Positions 40,581 to 50,124 are shown, numbered from the stretch's first letter. The stretch is 64,000 bases of DNA from Chitinophagaceae bacterium (GCA_016787065.1 JAEUVD010000002.1:62001-126000); one strand, 5' to 3'. Numbers and translations are program-made. The notes: generated from the sequence alone by a model not told the origin.

Positions 40581-41561
40581 ATGGACTCTCTTTCCTTTGA
40601 AAACAGAATCGATATTCAAGCTATTAGTGCAGCTACAGATAAAATAAAAGATGAGATTGGCAAGGTACTCGTGGGGCAACATGAAGCATTAGAACTCATG
40701 CTGGTGGCCATGCTATCCGGCGGCCATATTTTGATAGAAGGTGTACCGGGTGTTGCTAAAACACTTACGGCAAAACTTTTATCGCGTACAATTTCAGTAG
40801 CCTTTTCTCGAATTCAATTCACGCCCGATTTGATGCCAAGTGATGTTATTGGAACTAACGTGTACAATCCTCAAAAAGCGAATTTCGAGTTTAGGAAAGG
40901 CCCTATTTTCAGTAATATCGTATTGATTGATGAAATTAATAGAGCACCGGCCAAAACCCAATCGGCCTTGTTTGAAGTAATGGAAGAAAAAACGATTACG
41001 GTAGATGGCACACGTTACAATATGGAAACACCGTTTATGGTATTAGCCACTCAAAATCCGGTTGAACATGAAGGTACGTATTCCTTACCCGAAGCACAGC
41101 TCGATCGGTTTGCGTTCAAAATATTGGTGCATTACCCCAAAGAAAGTCAGGAGGTAGATATCCTACTGCGTCATCATCAAAATCATTCCATGCATGATTC
41201 GGTAGAACAAGTTCAACCTGTAATTAGTAATAAAGAGTTAGAGGCACTTCGCGCTTTGGTAAGTAATGTTTCTGTAGATGAAAAATTGCTCAAATACATT
41301 GCACAAATTACGTGTTCTACCCGAAGCAAGAATGGTATTTTATTAGGTGCTTCGCCACGCGCATCCGTTTCTATACTACATTCTGCGAAAGCGTTAGCTA
41401 CCTTACGAGGACGAGATTTTGTAACACCTGAAGATATAACCTTCGTAGCTCTTCCGGCCTTACGACATCGTTTGGCGCTAAGCGCTGAAAAAGAAATGGA
41501 TGGCACCACCACCGATGATATGATTAAAGAAATTTTAAAGGGTATTGAAATTCCGAGGTAG
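40581..41561 (+). CDS. moxR: MoxR-family AAA+ ATPase
   Basis: 326 residues. Walker A GVPGVAKT, Walker B VLIDEINRAPAKTQSALFEVME, sensor 1 in VLATQNPVEHEGTYSLPEAQLDRF and the C-terminal lid ending in RHRLALSAEKE. MoxR ATPases act as chaperones that assemble or activate membrane or periplasmic enzyme complexes, and usually act with a DUF58 (vWA-like) protein encoded next. Here the next gene is a TlpA-like thioredoxin after a 114-base gap, so that partner is missing from this locus. Confidence 0.95.
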   Translation: MDSLSFENRIDIQAISAATDKIKDEIGKVLVGQHEALELMLVAMLSGGHILIEGVPGVAKTLTAKLLSRTISVAFSRIQFTPDLMPSDVIGTNVYNPQKANFEFRKGPIFSNIVLIDEINRAPAKTQSALFEVMEEKTITVDGTRYNMETPFMVLATQNPVEHEGTYSLPEAQLDRFAFKILVHYPKESQEVDILLRHHQNHSMHDSVEQVQPVISNKELEALRALVSNVSVDEKLLKYIAQITCSTRSKNGILLGASPRASVSILHSAKALATLRGRDFVTPEDITFVALPALRHRLALSAEKEMDGTTTDDMIKEILKGIEIPR

Positions 41562-41648
41562 TTGTTCAAACAAAATCGGAGAAAAATTACTCAACCAATA
41601 GCAAGCTTTATTCTATCCGAACACACCGTTTTACAAACTAAATTACCT

Positions 41649-41656
41649 TACTTTTA
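41649..41656 (+). promoter_or_regulatory. -7 element (TACTTTTA) of the TlpA/gmk operon
   Basis: Five of six fixed positions, 19 bases before the ATG. Confidence 0.4.
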
Positions 41657-41675
41657 CGCCTCAAAATAATACCCG

Positions 41676-42197
41676 ATGAAGAAATACCTCTTCCTGTTTA
41701 TCGCACTCTGTTCTATCTCCTTTGCTCAGGCGCAATATGATAATACTAAAATGCAGGTCGGACAAAAAGCACCGGATCTTTCTTATGAAAATACGCAAGG
41801 TCAGGTAATTAGTTTATCCGAAATCAATAAAAAACGTATCATTCTTTTAGATTTCTGGGCAAGCTGGTGTGGCCCTTGTCGTATGTCGAATCCTGCACTA
41901 GTGCAGTTGTATGAAAAGTATAATAAGAAGAAGTATAAAGGAGCAAAAAAAGGATTTGAAATCGTAAGTGTTTCACTCGACCAAAAGAAAGAACCTTGGG
42001 TTGAAGCGATTCAAAAAGATAAATTGGGCTGGCCTTATCACATGAGTGATTTGAAAGGTTGGAGCTCGGCGGCTGCGGCTGAATACGGTGTGCAATTTGT
42101 TCCGCAATGCTTTTTATTAGATGCGAATGGAACCATTATTGGTAAGTATATGCATGCAGAAGATTGCATAAAAGATCTCGAGAAACTGGTAAAATAA
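41676..42197 (+). CDS. Secreted TlpA/ResA-like thioredoxin
   Basis: 173 residues. Signal peptide (1-20, ending AQAQ). AhpC/TSA-type thioredoxin fold with redox pair Cys65/Cys68 in FWASWCGPCRMSNP, the VSLDQKKEPW segment, and a cis-Pro in VPQCFLLD. TlpA/ResA proteins reduce disulfides outside the cytoplasm, for example during cytochrome c maturation. The gene starts an operon with guanylate kinase four bases downstream, a mixed set without obvious functional link. Confidence 0.92.
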   Translation: MKKYLFLFIALCSISFAQAQYDNTKMQVGQKAPDLSYENTQGQVISLSEINKKRIILLDFWASWCGPCRMSNPALVQLYEKYNKKKYKGAKKGFEIVSVSLDQKKEPWVEAIQKDKLGWPYHMSDLKGWSSAAAAEYGVQFVPQCFLLDANGTIIGKYMHAEDCIKDLEKLVK

Positions 42198-42201
42198 TAC
42201 A

Positions 42202-42780
42202 ATGAGTGTAGCGTTGGTGCCGCATAAAATAATTATTATCACCGCCCCTTCTGGTTCAGGCAAAACAACGATTGTTAACCGCCTGATGCAGCGCTTTCCG
42301 CAATTAGCCTTCAGTGTAAGTGCTTGCACCCGTTCGCCTCGCGCTAATGAAATAAACGGAGTACACTATTATTTCATATCGGTAGCCTCATTTCAACAAC
42401 ATATTGCGAACAATGATTTTGTGGAGTATGAAATGGTGTATGAAGGAAAATATTATGGTACCTTAAAATCGGAACTGAATCGTATTTGGGAACAACAACA
42501 ATATCCCTTGGTTGATATTGATGTTCAAGGTGCCTTGCGTATCATGGCACAGCCACAATATGAAAGTAAGAGCATTTTTATACAACCACCTTCTTTGGAA
42601 GAATTAGCCCTTCGGTTGCGAAACCGAGGAACTGAAACCGAACAAAGTTTGAAAGAGCGTGTTGATAAAGCGGCACATGAAATAACCTTCGCTTCGCAAT
42701 TTCATCATACCGTAATTAATGATGACCTTGATGCAGCTTGTAATCAAGTTCAGGAATTAATTGCTACTTTTGTTTCTTAA
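42202..42780 (+). CDS. gmk: Guanylate kinase
   Basis: 192 residues. P-loop APSGSGKTT (15-23), then SVSACTRSPRANEINGVHYYF, the GMP-binding segment with FVEYEMVYEGKYYGT, and the lid region VDIDVQGAL. It phosphorylates GMP to GDP with ATP, an essential step of GTP supply. The start at 42202 adds a short non-conserved MSVALVP before the conserved HKIIIITAPSG. It is coupled closely to its neighbours (4 bases before, 2 bases after). Confidence 0.96.
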   Translation: MSVALVPHKIIIITAPSGSGKTTIVNRLMQRFPQLAFSVSACTRSPRANEINGVHYYFISVASFQQHIANNDFVEYEMVYEGKYYGTLKSELNRIWEQQQYPLVDIDVQGALRIMAQPQYESKSIFIQPPSLEELALRLRNRGTETEQSLKERVDKAAHEITFASQFHHTVINDDLDAACNQVQELIATFVS

Positions 42781-42782
42781 GC

Positions 42783-44045
42783 ATGCTTATTCTCTATATC
42801 CTTATCACATTACTCTTTATCGGATTTTTTTCCGGTGTCGAAATCGCATTTGTTTCCAGTAACAAACTGAATATCGAACTTAAACGTAAACAGGGTTCGT
42901 ATTCCGGTAAAGTGCTAGCTCGTTTCATGGAAAATCCCGCCACATTTATCGGTACCAGTTTGGTAGGGATAAACGTGGGATTGGTAATTTACGGTTTACT
43001 GATGACCCAACTTACCGACAGTTTTTTTGAATTAATTCATTTTCCGCAAAACGAATATTTGCGCTTATTGGTAGATACCTTTATTGCAACAGTTGTGGTT
43101 TTGATGATCGGAGAATTTCTTCCGAAAGCAATTTTTCGTTCCAAGCCGGAAACCATGTTGAGTATTCTAACGATTCCGATTCAATTGTTTTATTATCTCC
43201 TGTATCCGATAGCACAACTCTTTGTGCGTATCTCTGAGTTCATTTTAAAATACTTATTCAACGTTCGAATTTCTGAAGAAAAAACAATTTACTCGCGAGT
43301 AGATTTAGAACAGTTTGTGAAGCAAATGCGCACAGGTCATGATAGTGATCAGGATGATACTAACAATACGGAGTTATTTGAAAATGCTTTATCGCTTTCC
43401 ACAGTTCGTGTGCGTGAATGTTTGATACCCAGAAATGAAATTGAATGTTTACCAATAGATTGCTCTATTTCGGAAGCGAAGAATTTATTTATGGAAACCA
43501 AGCTTTCTAAAATAGTTATTTACGAAAATTCAATTGATAATATCGTAGGCTATTTACATCATCTCGATGCGCTAAAAAAACCAAAGGATATTCGTTCCGT
43601 ATTACATCCTATCATTACGATACCGGAAACCATGAATGTAGTTGATTTACTAAATCAGTTTACAAAAGAACGAAAAAGTATTGCCTGGGTAATTGATGAG
43701 TTCGGAGGCACCGCAGGTATAGTAACGATGGAAGATATTTTAGAAGAAATTTTTGGTGAAATTCACGATGAATTTGATGAAGAAGAATATGTTGAAAAAC
43801 AACTTTCTGCGAATGAGTATATCTTTTCAGCACGCCTTGAAATTGATTATTTAAATGAGAAATACGATTTGAATTTACCGGTAGATGATGCCGAAACATT
43901 AAGTGGTTATATCATCGAAAATCACGAATCGATTCCTCAACCTAAAGAGCGTATTATCATTGGCAATTACGAATACCTCATCTTATCGGTTTCCAGTACG
44001 CGTATTGAAACCGTGAAAGTAAAATCGCTCAACAATCAAAAATAA
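42783..44045 (+). CDS. CNNM/CorC (hemolysin-family) membrane protein
   Basis: 420 residues. DUF21/CNNM transmembrane domain at about 1-165 with GFFSGVEIAFVSSN and IGEFLPKAI. A CBS pair lies at about 215-325, and a CorC_HlyC C-terminal domain at about 335-415. The linker holds IAWVIDEFGGTAGIVTMEDILEEIFGEI, typical of the family. CNNM/CorC proteins bind ATP-Mg and support magnesium efflux or transport. In Bacteroidota, GldE of the gliding machinery belongs to the same family; without GldD beside it I do not call this GldE. Confidence 0.92.
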   Translation: MLILYILITLLFIGFFSGVEIAFVSSNKLNIELKRKQGSYSGKVLARFMENPATFIGTSLVGINVGLVIYGLLMTQLTDSFFELIHFPQNEYLRLLVDTFIATVVVLMIGEFLPKAIFRSKPETMLSILTIPIQLFYYLLYPIAQLFVRISEFILKYLFNVRISEEKTIYSRVDLEQFVKQMRTGHDSDQDDTNNTELFENALSLSTVRVRECLIPRNEIECLPIDCSISEAKNLFMETKLSKIVIYENSIDNIVGYLHHLDALKKPKDIRSVLHPIITIPETMNVVDLLNQFTKERKSIAWVIDEFGGTAGIVTMEDILEEIFGEIHDEFDEEEYVEKQLSANEYIFSARLEIDYLNEKYDLNLPVDDAETLSGYIIENHESIPQPKERIIIGNYEYLILSVSSTRIETVKVKSLNNQK

Positions 44046-44051
44046 CATTGC

Positions 44052-44768
44052 ATGAAAGCCATGATTCTTGCGGCCGGTTTAGGAACACGGTTGAAACCGT
44101 TTACCGATCATCATCCAAAAGCGTTGGCTTTAGTGAATGGCAAAACGCTTTTAGAACGAAATCTATTCTACCTGAATCAATACGGTATAAAAGATGTTAT
44201 TATCAACGTACATCATTTTGCTGATCAAATAGAGGAACATCTTAAACAAGAACAATATCGTGTATTGAATATCACCCTGTCCGACGAACGCAATGAGGTT
44301 TTAGAAACCGGAGGAGGGTTAAAAAAAGCATCTTGGTTTTTCGATTCATCAGAATCCTTTGTATTGATGAACGCCGACATTCTTACCAACCTTGATTTAA
44401 ACCGTGTCATTAGTTTGCATCAAAACTCCAATGCGTTAGCAACCTTGGCGGTGAGCAAACGTATAAGTAGTCGTTATTTCCTGTTCGATGAAGGCATGCA
44501 ACTTCGAGGATGGCGCAATCAGAAAACGGGTGAAGAACGCATAACAACTACCACTTCGGTTATGGAAGAATATGCCTTTAGTGGTATTCATGTAATTCAA
44601 CCATCCATTTTTAAATACATTCATCAGGAAGGAAAATTTTCAATGGTAGATGTATATCTTGAGCTGGCTAAAACACATCTAATTCAAGGTTACGATCATA
44701 CCGGCAGTATTTTATTAGATGTTGGCAAACCGGAAAGTATTTCTATTGCGGAAACGTATTTTAAGTAG
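44052..44768 (+). CDS. Sugar-1-phosphate nucleotidyltransferase (MurU-like)
   Basis: 238 residues. The signature LAAGLGTRLKPFTDHHPKAL opens the protein, with the PKAL lysine used in this fold. ETGGGLKKASWFF and VLMNADIL follow, and the metal-binding Asp is in NADI. The length (about 238) without a left-handed helix domain matches MurU/HddC-type enzymes that make nucleotide-linked MurNAc or heptose. The sugar and nucleotide are not provable from sequence. Last gene of its operon, six bases after the CNNM gene. Confidence 0.92.
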   Translation: MKAMILAAGLGTRLKPFTDHHPKALALVNGKTLLERNLFYLNQYGIKDVIINVHHFADQIEEHLKQEQYRVLNITLSDERNEVLETGGGLKKASWFFDSSESFVLMNADILTNLDLNRVISLHQNSNALATLAVSKRISSRYFLFDEGMQLRGWRNQKTGEERITTTTSVMEEYAFSGIHVIQPSIFKYIHQEGKFSMVDVYLELAKTHLIQGYDHTGSILLDVGKPESISIAETYFK

Positions 44769-44855
44769 TGATGCAGTGGAGCTTTTTGCTATTTCCATTC
44801 AATTAAAAAAACCTTCTGCCTCGTTCTTTGCTCTGGATTCCTAGGCAAATTAAGA

Positions 44856-46745
44856 TTAATCAACCACCACCTTCTCGGTTTTCATAAGAAGTCCATCTTC
44901 CTTCACAAGCACGAAATAATTTCCCGACGGTAACACCAGTTTATTAAAACTCAATCGACAGCGACTTTCCGGCACATGATCTTCAAATAACCTGCGAATC
45001 ATGTTTCCTTGAGCGTCGATTAAATCAACCTGTACCCATGCGTGTTGCTTGGCTTCAAATTCTAAATTAAACATATCGCGTACCGGATTTGGGTACACCT
45101 TCATCGAGATCGTTCGTTGTGGCGAATTCACAGCACTTACCGCAGCATTTTGGTTTTTCAACTGTGCAATCCAAGTTCCATACGAAGCAAGTCGGGGTGG
45201 CGTGTTTGCGCCATACGCAGCAGCCATCCAAACCTCAGCTGAATCAGCGCTAAAACGTCGGGCTATGCCGGTATAATCACCCCAACGCTCGGTCATTACC
45301 GGATATGCCGGAGGGTATAAAATATTCACTACGGTATCACCCGCTTTCACCGTTGCATAATCACTAAAAACTTGTTGATGATTTACACCTACTACATCGC
45401 ATTCGGGTGTAATATTCACATCACTTCGTAAGAATGCAATTACCGCACTCTGATCTAAAGTATCATAACCAAAGGAAGCAATAGCCGGATACGACATATC
45501 GGTGCCAGGCGCCCCATATCCCTTCAATATGCATTTATTACTATCCAATAAAATTCGTCCGTAATGAATGCCGCACCAACCACTCAATATATCGGCGGAA
45601 AAAACAAAATGTACCACGCCGTTGTTATAAAAAGCATTTTGAACCATGGCCGATGCTGAACTAAGCGAATCTATAGTTCCAGTGGTAGGGTCCTTTTCAA
45701 ATGCGGTTCCGCAAACATCATAATGCGGTATCGGATACATGGTTGAGGTCATCGACTTATTCGTAGCAACTAATTTACCCGAAATTTTATACATGTAAAC
45801 ATGTGAACCGGAATCGGGACGGAGATGGGTGAAGTACATTGTTTCCGACATAGATTGACCCTGTCCGTGAGGAGCAGGACAAACGGAAAAACCATCTTCA
45901 TTATCCGGACCATAAATATTATTCCAGATACCAAATGAAATCGCATTGCCGTTATAGCCATCTTGCAAATCCACTTGATATATAAATGCACCATTCCAAT
46001 TGTATGAAGGAGCATCACCATAACGATTACCGGAAATGAAAAGTTCATCGTCATTAATTCCTATTAAAGGGTAATCGGTCCATGAGGTATCTTGTAGCGG
46101 ATTACCTGAAAGTTGATACACATTCCAACCATCAACCGGATTATTTGTTTTTGAAAAACAAATCAAAATTTTACTGGTTGCTGAAGAGAATCCATGCAGA
46201 AGAACTATGACGAAGCGATCATGTTTAGGATCGTAAATAACACGCGGATCAAATTTGGCTTGATTCAATGCCGGGTCGTTAAAGAAGCCATCCCAAGTTT
46301 GATTCAATAGATAATTCGTACCGTTGGCATCATAATATTCTATGCCGTAATTAATACAACTAACAATCATACCACTATCCGAAATGGCCATCGAATTATC
46401 GGTGGGTGTCCATGATTTTAATTCATTTCCTTTAAAATTTGTACCGATAATCGGATTCTGTGTACGCGTTTTCTTTTCTCCTATATTATTCTTCTGGAAA
46501 TACGGCGATTTCATTTTATTAGCCGTTTGAATATCCTTCATCGCTTTCGTATGGAAGATATCGGATTTACTTTTCTTATATAAAAATTCAAACCCTACAT
46601 GCCAAACGGGTTGCATCATATCTTCTTGTGAAATAGTTTTATACAGCGGACTGGTATACACTCCATGAAATTCAGGCTTTTTCTCCTGAGCATTTGTTTG
46701 AACAAAATAGAGGCATCCAATAAGTAGAAAAAATAACTTCTGCAT
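44856..46745 (-). CDS. Secreted protein with type IX (type A) sorting domain
   Basis: 629 residues. Signal peptide (1-19, ending TNAQ). The bulk (about 90-540) is beta-rich with Asp/Gly/Trp motifs (YDPKHDRFVIVLLHGF, DYPLIGINDDELFISGNRYG, ERWGDYTGIARRF) that resemble a beta-propeller-like fold. I know no named family for it. The sorting domain begins at VYPNPVRDMF (about 550) and ends KTEKVVVD. It should be secreted across the outer membrane and attached to the surface or released. Function otherwise unknown. Confidence 0.83.
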   Translation of the reverse strand: MQKLFFLLIGCLYFVQTNAQEKKPEFHGVYTSPLYKTISQEDMMQPVWHVGFEFLYKKSKSDIFHTKAMKDIQTANKMKSPYFQKNNIGEKKTRTQNPIIGTNFKGNELKSWTPTDNSMAISDSGMIVSCINYGIEYYDANGTNYLLNQTWDGFFNDPALNQAKFDPRVIYDPKHDRFVIVLLHGFSSATSKILICFSKTNNPVDGWNVYQLSGNPLQDTSWTDYPLIGINDDELFISGNRYGDAPSYNWNGAFIYQVDLQDGYNGNAISFGIWNNIYGPDNEDGFSVCPAPHGQGQSMSETMYFTHLRPDSGSHVYMYKISGKLVATNKSMTSTMYPIPHYDVCGTAFEKDPTTGTIDSLSSASAMVQNAFYNNGVVHFVFSADILSGWCGIHYGRILLDSNKCILKGYGAPGTDMSYPAIASFGYDTLDQSAVIAFLRSDVNITPECDVVGVNHQQVFSDYATVKAGDTVVNILYPPAYPVMTERWGDYTGIARRFSADSAEVWMAAAYGANTPPRLASYGTWIAQLKNQNAAVSAVNSPQRTISMKVYPNPVRDMFNLEFEAKQHAWVQVDLIDAQGNMIRRLFEDHVPESRCRLSFNKLVLPSGNYFVLVKEDGLLMKTEKVVVD

Positions 46746-46761
46746 CCAAAGAAAATTTCAA

Positions 46762-46769
46762 CGAAGATA
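46762..46769 (-). promoter_or_regulatory. -7 element (TATCTTCG)
   Basis: Five of six fixed positions, 16 bases before the ATG of the secreted protein at 44856-46745. Confidence 0.4.
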
Positions 46770-46988
46770 AGGGATTTACTTACGAACAACAGCGGCCGTC
46801 ATAGTTAATGCTATTAATTTTTAAATACTTAGGTTGAAGAAATTGTAACGGTAATACTTACGAAATAATCCCTATCATTTCTGTGATTTTTTTTCTTTAT
46901 CACTAACGATTGTTTAAAGCCCGACGTATTTAGGGTATAACTTCTTTACGCTATGTAATTTTTTATTAAAAGACTTTAAACATATCAT

Positions 46989-48419
46989 TTGAGTATGAAG
47001 ACATTCCTAATTGGCATATTATGCCTGCTATGCTATACTTCGGTTTTTACACAACAAACGAATTGTCCGCCTAATATTGATTTTGAATCAGGCGATTTAA
47101 GTCATTGGAAATTCAGCACCGGAAGTTGTTGCCCTATTGTGCTAGGCAATTTAGGTGCGCCGGTAAGTGGCCAACATGAATTAATGAGTGGAGGTGCCTT
47201 GGACTTTTATGGTTTATTTCCGGTAGTACCTCCCGGAGGTGGTAATTATGTTTTGAAATTAGGAAACGATAATGTAGGTAGTGAAGCTGAATCGGCTGTT
47301 TACGAATTTGTTGTTCCAACGAGCAGTGAAGAATTCAGTATTAATTATCGTTTTGCTGTAGTGTTTCAGGATCCCGGACATAATCCGTATGAGCAACCAC
47401 GATTCGAAATGAAGGTTTATAAGAAAGGAAGTTCTGAACCTATAAATTGTGGTTTTAATTCATACATAGCCACAGCCGCATTACCAGGGTTTAAAACATC
47501 CACGGTTCAACCCGATGTTTTATACCGCGATTGGTCGGCTTCTTCCATCGATCTCACTCCTTATAAAGGCGAGACTATTTTGCTTGAATTTAGTACCGGC
47601 GATTGCGACCTTGGGGGTCATTTCGGATATGCCTACATTGATGTTTCATGCAGTGCCTATAATGTGGAAGCCTTGTTTTGTAAAGGCGATACAAGCTATA
47701 CCCTAAAAGGCCCGGAAGGCTATTCCGGTTATTATTGGTACGACTCCACCTTCAGTACTTTATTGAATTCGAGCAATGTATTTCAAGTTTTGCCACAAGA
47801 TTTACTTTCCATGTATAATTTGATTGTAGAACCCTTTCAGGGATTTGGTTGTCGGGATACCTTTAAAGCACGCTTAGTAGTTTCTGATGTAGAAGTTACA
47901 GTACCCGAACAGCTAGGCTATTGTACCGACGAAACAATTGTTTTAGCAGCTAAGGTTAAAAGCAATAGTGATTCCGTAAGTATTCAATGGTATCCAACGG
48001 TTGGTTTATCTTGTTACGATTGCTTACAACCCACCATCATCGATAAAGATTCTATCGCCTACCGCGTGGAGGTTACGGATAGTTATGGCTGTAAATCAGA
48101 AGATTCTATTTATGTTTACCCTAACATCAAAGCCTGTTGTGAACGGATATTTATTCCGAATGCATTTACTCCGGATAAAAATGGTTTGAATGATATCTTT
48201 CGATTGCAAACAGAAACAGCTATTTCAATTCATTCTTGGGCCGTTTACAATCGATGGGGTGAACGAATATGGTCGTCGCACAATCCGAAAGCCGGTTGGG
48301 ATGGTCGGTATCAAGGTGAAGCGCAACCCCTTGGCGTTTATTTTTACGTATTGGATTACACCTGTCTTAGCAATAGAAAACGCTACATCCAAAAAGGAGA
48401 TGTTACTTTGATACGCTAA
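46989..48419 (+). CDS. Secreted protein with type B (CHU_C) gliding-motility-type C-terminus
   Basis: 476 residues. Signal peptide (about 1-22). A jelly-roll-like domain (about 25-225) opens with NIDFESGDLSHWKFSTGSC, which fits a galactose-binding or MAM-like fold. One or two Ig-like units follow (about 230-390). The C-terminal type B sorting domain begins at IPNAFTPDKNGLNDIF and contains VYNRWGERIW, GWDGRYQGE and LGVYFYVLDY. Type B cargo uses the type IX machinery with PorP/SprF-type partners; the PorP/SprF protein at 1177-2205 is one candidate but lies far away. Confidence 0.87.
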   Translation: MSMKTFLIGILCLLCYTSVFTQQTNCPPNIDFESGDLSHWKFSTGSCCPIVLGNLGAPVSGQHELMSGGALDFYGLFPVVPPGGGNYVLKLGNDNVGSEAESAVYEFVVPTSSEEFSINYRFAVVFQDPGHNPYEQPRFEMKVYKKGSSEPINCGFNSYIATAALPGFKTSTVQPDVLYRDWSASSIDLTPYKGETILLEFSTGDCDLGGHFGYAYIDVSCSAYNVEALFCKGDTSYTLKGPEGYSGYYWYDSTFSTLLNSSNVFQVLPQDLLSMYNLIVEPFQGFGCRDTFKARLVVSDVEVTVPEQLGYCTDETIVLAAKVKSNSDSVSIQWYPTVGLSCYDCLQPTIIDKDSIAYRVEVTDSYGCKSEDSIYVYPNIKACCERIFIPNAFTPDKNGLNDIFRLQTETAISIHSWAVYNRWGERIWSSHNPKAGWDGRYQGEAQPLGVYFYVLDYTCLSNRKRYIQKGDVTLIR

Positions 48420-48428
48420 ATTATCCGT

Positions 48429-48650
48429 TTAAGATTCCTTAATACTCAAGGCTCCAGAGGGGCACTTCGCAACAGCATCTCGAATAGCTTGCGAGTCTTC
48501 CTGATCAAGCTGTATCCAAGGTTGCTCACGCGGTTTAAATACCGAAGGCAAATTCTTGACGCAATTTCCGGAGTGAATACATTTTGCCGATTGCCATACT
48601 ACAGTAATATCTCCGTTACTATACTCTTTGGTAATGTTATTAATATCCAT
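48429..48650 (-). CDS. YjdI-like single iron-sulfur cluster protein
   Basis: 73 residues. Three cysteines (Cys24, Cys30, Cys63) plus His26 lie in the pattern AKCIHSGNCV...VAKCPSGALS, the Fer4_19/YjdI signature. It is a small cytoplasmic protein predicted to carry one iron-sulfur cluster. Role unknown; YjdI often neighbours OsmC, pirin or acetyltransferase genes, and OsmC and pirin follow here after a 300-base gap, but with their own promoter. Confidence 0.9.
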   Translation of the reverse strand: MDINNITKEYSNGDITVVWQSAKCIHSGNCVKNLPSVFKPREQPWIQLDQEDSQAIRDAVAKCPSGALSIKES

Positions 48651-48951
48651 GCTCTAAAGTTAATACAGTTTACATTATGTCAATCATATCTTTCGAACAC
48701 ACCGTCGAAAACAACATTAAACGCATATCCTTGCGCCGTTGGTATAGATCATTATCAAGTTACTTTCATAGAATCACTAGGAGTATAACGAATTCATTGG
48801 CTATCCGAAACAAAGAGAGCCCTGTACGAAAGGCATCGTATTTCAGAAGCCATCCTTGCTTTAAGCTTATTGAAAATATTCTGAACAATTAGAATGCAAG
48901 GTTGCTATGTTGAATTTTAAAAATAAAAAATAAATTTCAACTTGTAAATTT
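48651..48951. other. Gene-free stretch between ferredoxin-like and OsmC genes
   Basis: Apart from a -7 element at 48655-48662, I see no RNA gene, terminator or repeat. A plus-strand ORF (48677-48892, 71 residues) is basic and Arg/Ser-rich with no family features, so I do not call it. Confidence 0.5.
48655..48662 (-). promoter_or_regulatory. -7 element (TAACTTTA), leaderless spacing
   Basis: Five of six fixed positions, four bases before the ATG of the ferredoxin-like gene. Confidence 0.4.
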
Positions 48952-49383
48952 TTACGCTGAAGCATTTTCGGTATTACCTTCTGTTTGCACCTGAATGGTA
49001 TGCTTTAGGATTTTTGAAACCGGACATTGCTCTGCAATTTGAAGTAACCGAATTCGTTGTTCTTCAGAAATTATTTCAGGAAAGAAAATTGTTCGTTCGA
49101 TGACTGTTTGTAGTTCCGGCTCTTTGAGTTGATACATATTTAACGCCACGCGCAAACCGTTAATATCCCATTGCTTTCGATTGGCATACATGCGCAGTGT
49201 GGAGAGTGTACAAGAGGCTAATGATGATAGTAACAATGTATATGGATCTGGGCCTTTATCTTGGCCTCCAACAGACACAGGTTCATCGGCAAGCAAAGTT
49301 CCATTCCGCCATTCAATGGCTACCTGATATGGAGTATCAAGATTTCGCGCGCGTATCGGTTCTTCAAAAAGCATAGCTTCCAT
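48952..49383 (-). CDS. OsmC/Ohr-family peroxiredoxin
   Basis: 143 residues. The redox cysteines of the family are visible as Cys58 in SSLASCTLSTLRMYA and Cys120 in AEQCPVSK. The GGQDKGPDPYTLLLSSLASC stretch is the usual OsmC core. These proteins reduce organic hydroperoxides or other peroxides using the Cys pair. It lies four bases after the pirin gene and is probably co-transcribed with it. Confidence 0.94.
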   Translation of the reverse strand: MEAMLFEEPIRARNLDTPYQVAIEWRNGTLLADEPVSVGGQDKGPDPYTLLLSSLASCTLSTLRMYANRKQWDINGLRVALNMYQLKEPELQTVIERTIFFPEIISEEQRIRLLQIAEQCPVSKILKHTIQVQTEGNTENASA

Positions 49384-49387
49384 CCAT

Positions 49388-50098
49388 TTAAATTGTCATT
49401 GGAACTTCCATGAATAATATCGTTGCGGTTGATTCACCTTCCAAAGAACATGCCGACTGATTCCAAAGGCCTAATCCATCGCGCGAACTTAAATGGTCGT
49501 CATCCACACGAACATTTCCTTCCAATACAAATATGTACAAGCCGTTTCCTTCTCGAATGGAATAATTCAATGCTTTGCCTTCTTCTAAAGTAGCTAAATA
49601 GAACCAGGCTTCTTGATGAATCCACAATCCTTCTCCCTCCGGATTCGGAGAAATAATTTGTTGTAATGTATTTCGTGCAGCGTTTTTATCGAGGGTGAGT
49701 TGTCCGTAACGCGGTGTAACATTGTGCTTGTTCGGTATAATCCAAATCTGAAGAAACTTAACCGGCTTATCTTTATTCTTATTATACTCACTATGTTGAA
49801 TACCACTTCCCGCACTCATAACTTGAATATCGCCTTGTTGAATAACGGATACTGTTCCCATGCTATCGCGATGTTCTAAATCACCCGCTAATGGAATAGA
49901 AATAATTTCCATATTGCTATGTGCATGTGTACTAAAACCCATGCCGGCCGCTACCGTATCATCATTCAAAACGCGAAGCGCACCAAAATGAATTCGCTCC
50001 GGATTAGTATAACCTGCAAAGCTAAACGAGTGATACGATTGAAGCCAACCATGATTTGCAAAACCTCTTGTTTCTGCCCGATGTATAACCTTCGACAT
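49388..50098 (-). CDS. Pirin-family cupin protein
   Basis: 236 residues from the ATG at 50098. The pirin N-terminal domain holds the metal site in FSTHAHSNMEIISI and EHRDSMG, the His/His/His/Glu set that binds iron, with IHFGALRVLNDD and SAGSGIQHSE as family signatures. Bacterial pirins have quercetinase-like or regulatory activity; the role here is unknown. An in-frame ATG at 50119 falls inside the -7 element of this gene (50117-50124) and is therefore rejected. First gene of a two-gene operon with OsmC. Confidence 0.93.
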   Translation of the reverse strand: MSKVIHRAETRGFANHGWLQSYHSFSFAGYTNPERIHFGALRVLNDDTVAAGMGFSTHAHSNMEIISIPLAGDLEHRDSMGTVSVIQQGDIQVMSAGSGIQHSEYNKNKDKPVKFLQIWIIPNKHNVTPRYGQLTLDKNAARNTLQQIISPNPEGEGLWIHQEAWFYLATLEEGKALNYSIREGNGLYIFVLEGNVRVDDDHLSSRDGLGLWNQSACSLEGESTATILFMEVPMTI

Positions 50099-50116
50099 TG
50101 TTTCTTTTTGAACGAA

Positions 50117-50124
50117 CAAAGGTG
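50117..50124 (-). promoter_or_regulatory. -7 element (CACCTTTG) of the pirin-OsmC operon
   Basis: Five of six fixed positions, 18 bases before the ATG at 50098. It decides the start codon of this gene. Confidence 0.45.

Noticed and set aside
42783..44045. GldE (gliding) as a name for the CNNM gene
   Set aside because: Same family, but no GldD or other gliding gene next to it; the specific name is not supported.
48677..48892. Plus-strand ORF of 71 residues between the ferredoxin-like and OsmC genes
   Set aside because: Basic, Arg/Ser-rich, no -7 element at either spacing, and no recognisable domain. A faint resemblance to an acetyltransferase fragment is too weak to report.
50099..50119. Start of the pirin gene at 50119
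   Set aside because: The ATG at 50119 lies inside the -7 element CACCTTTG (50117-50124).
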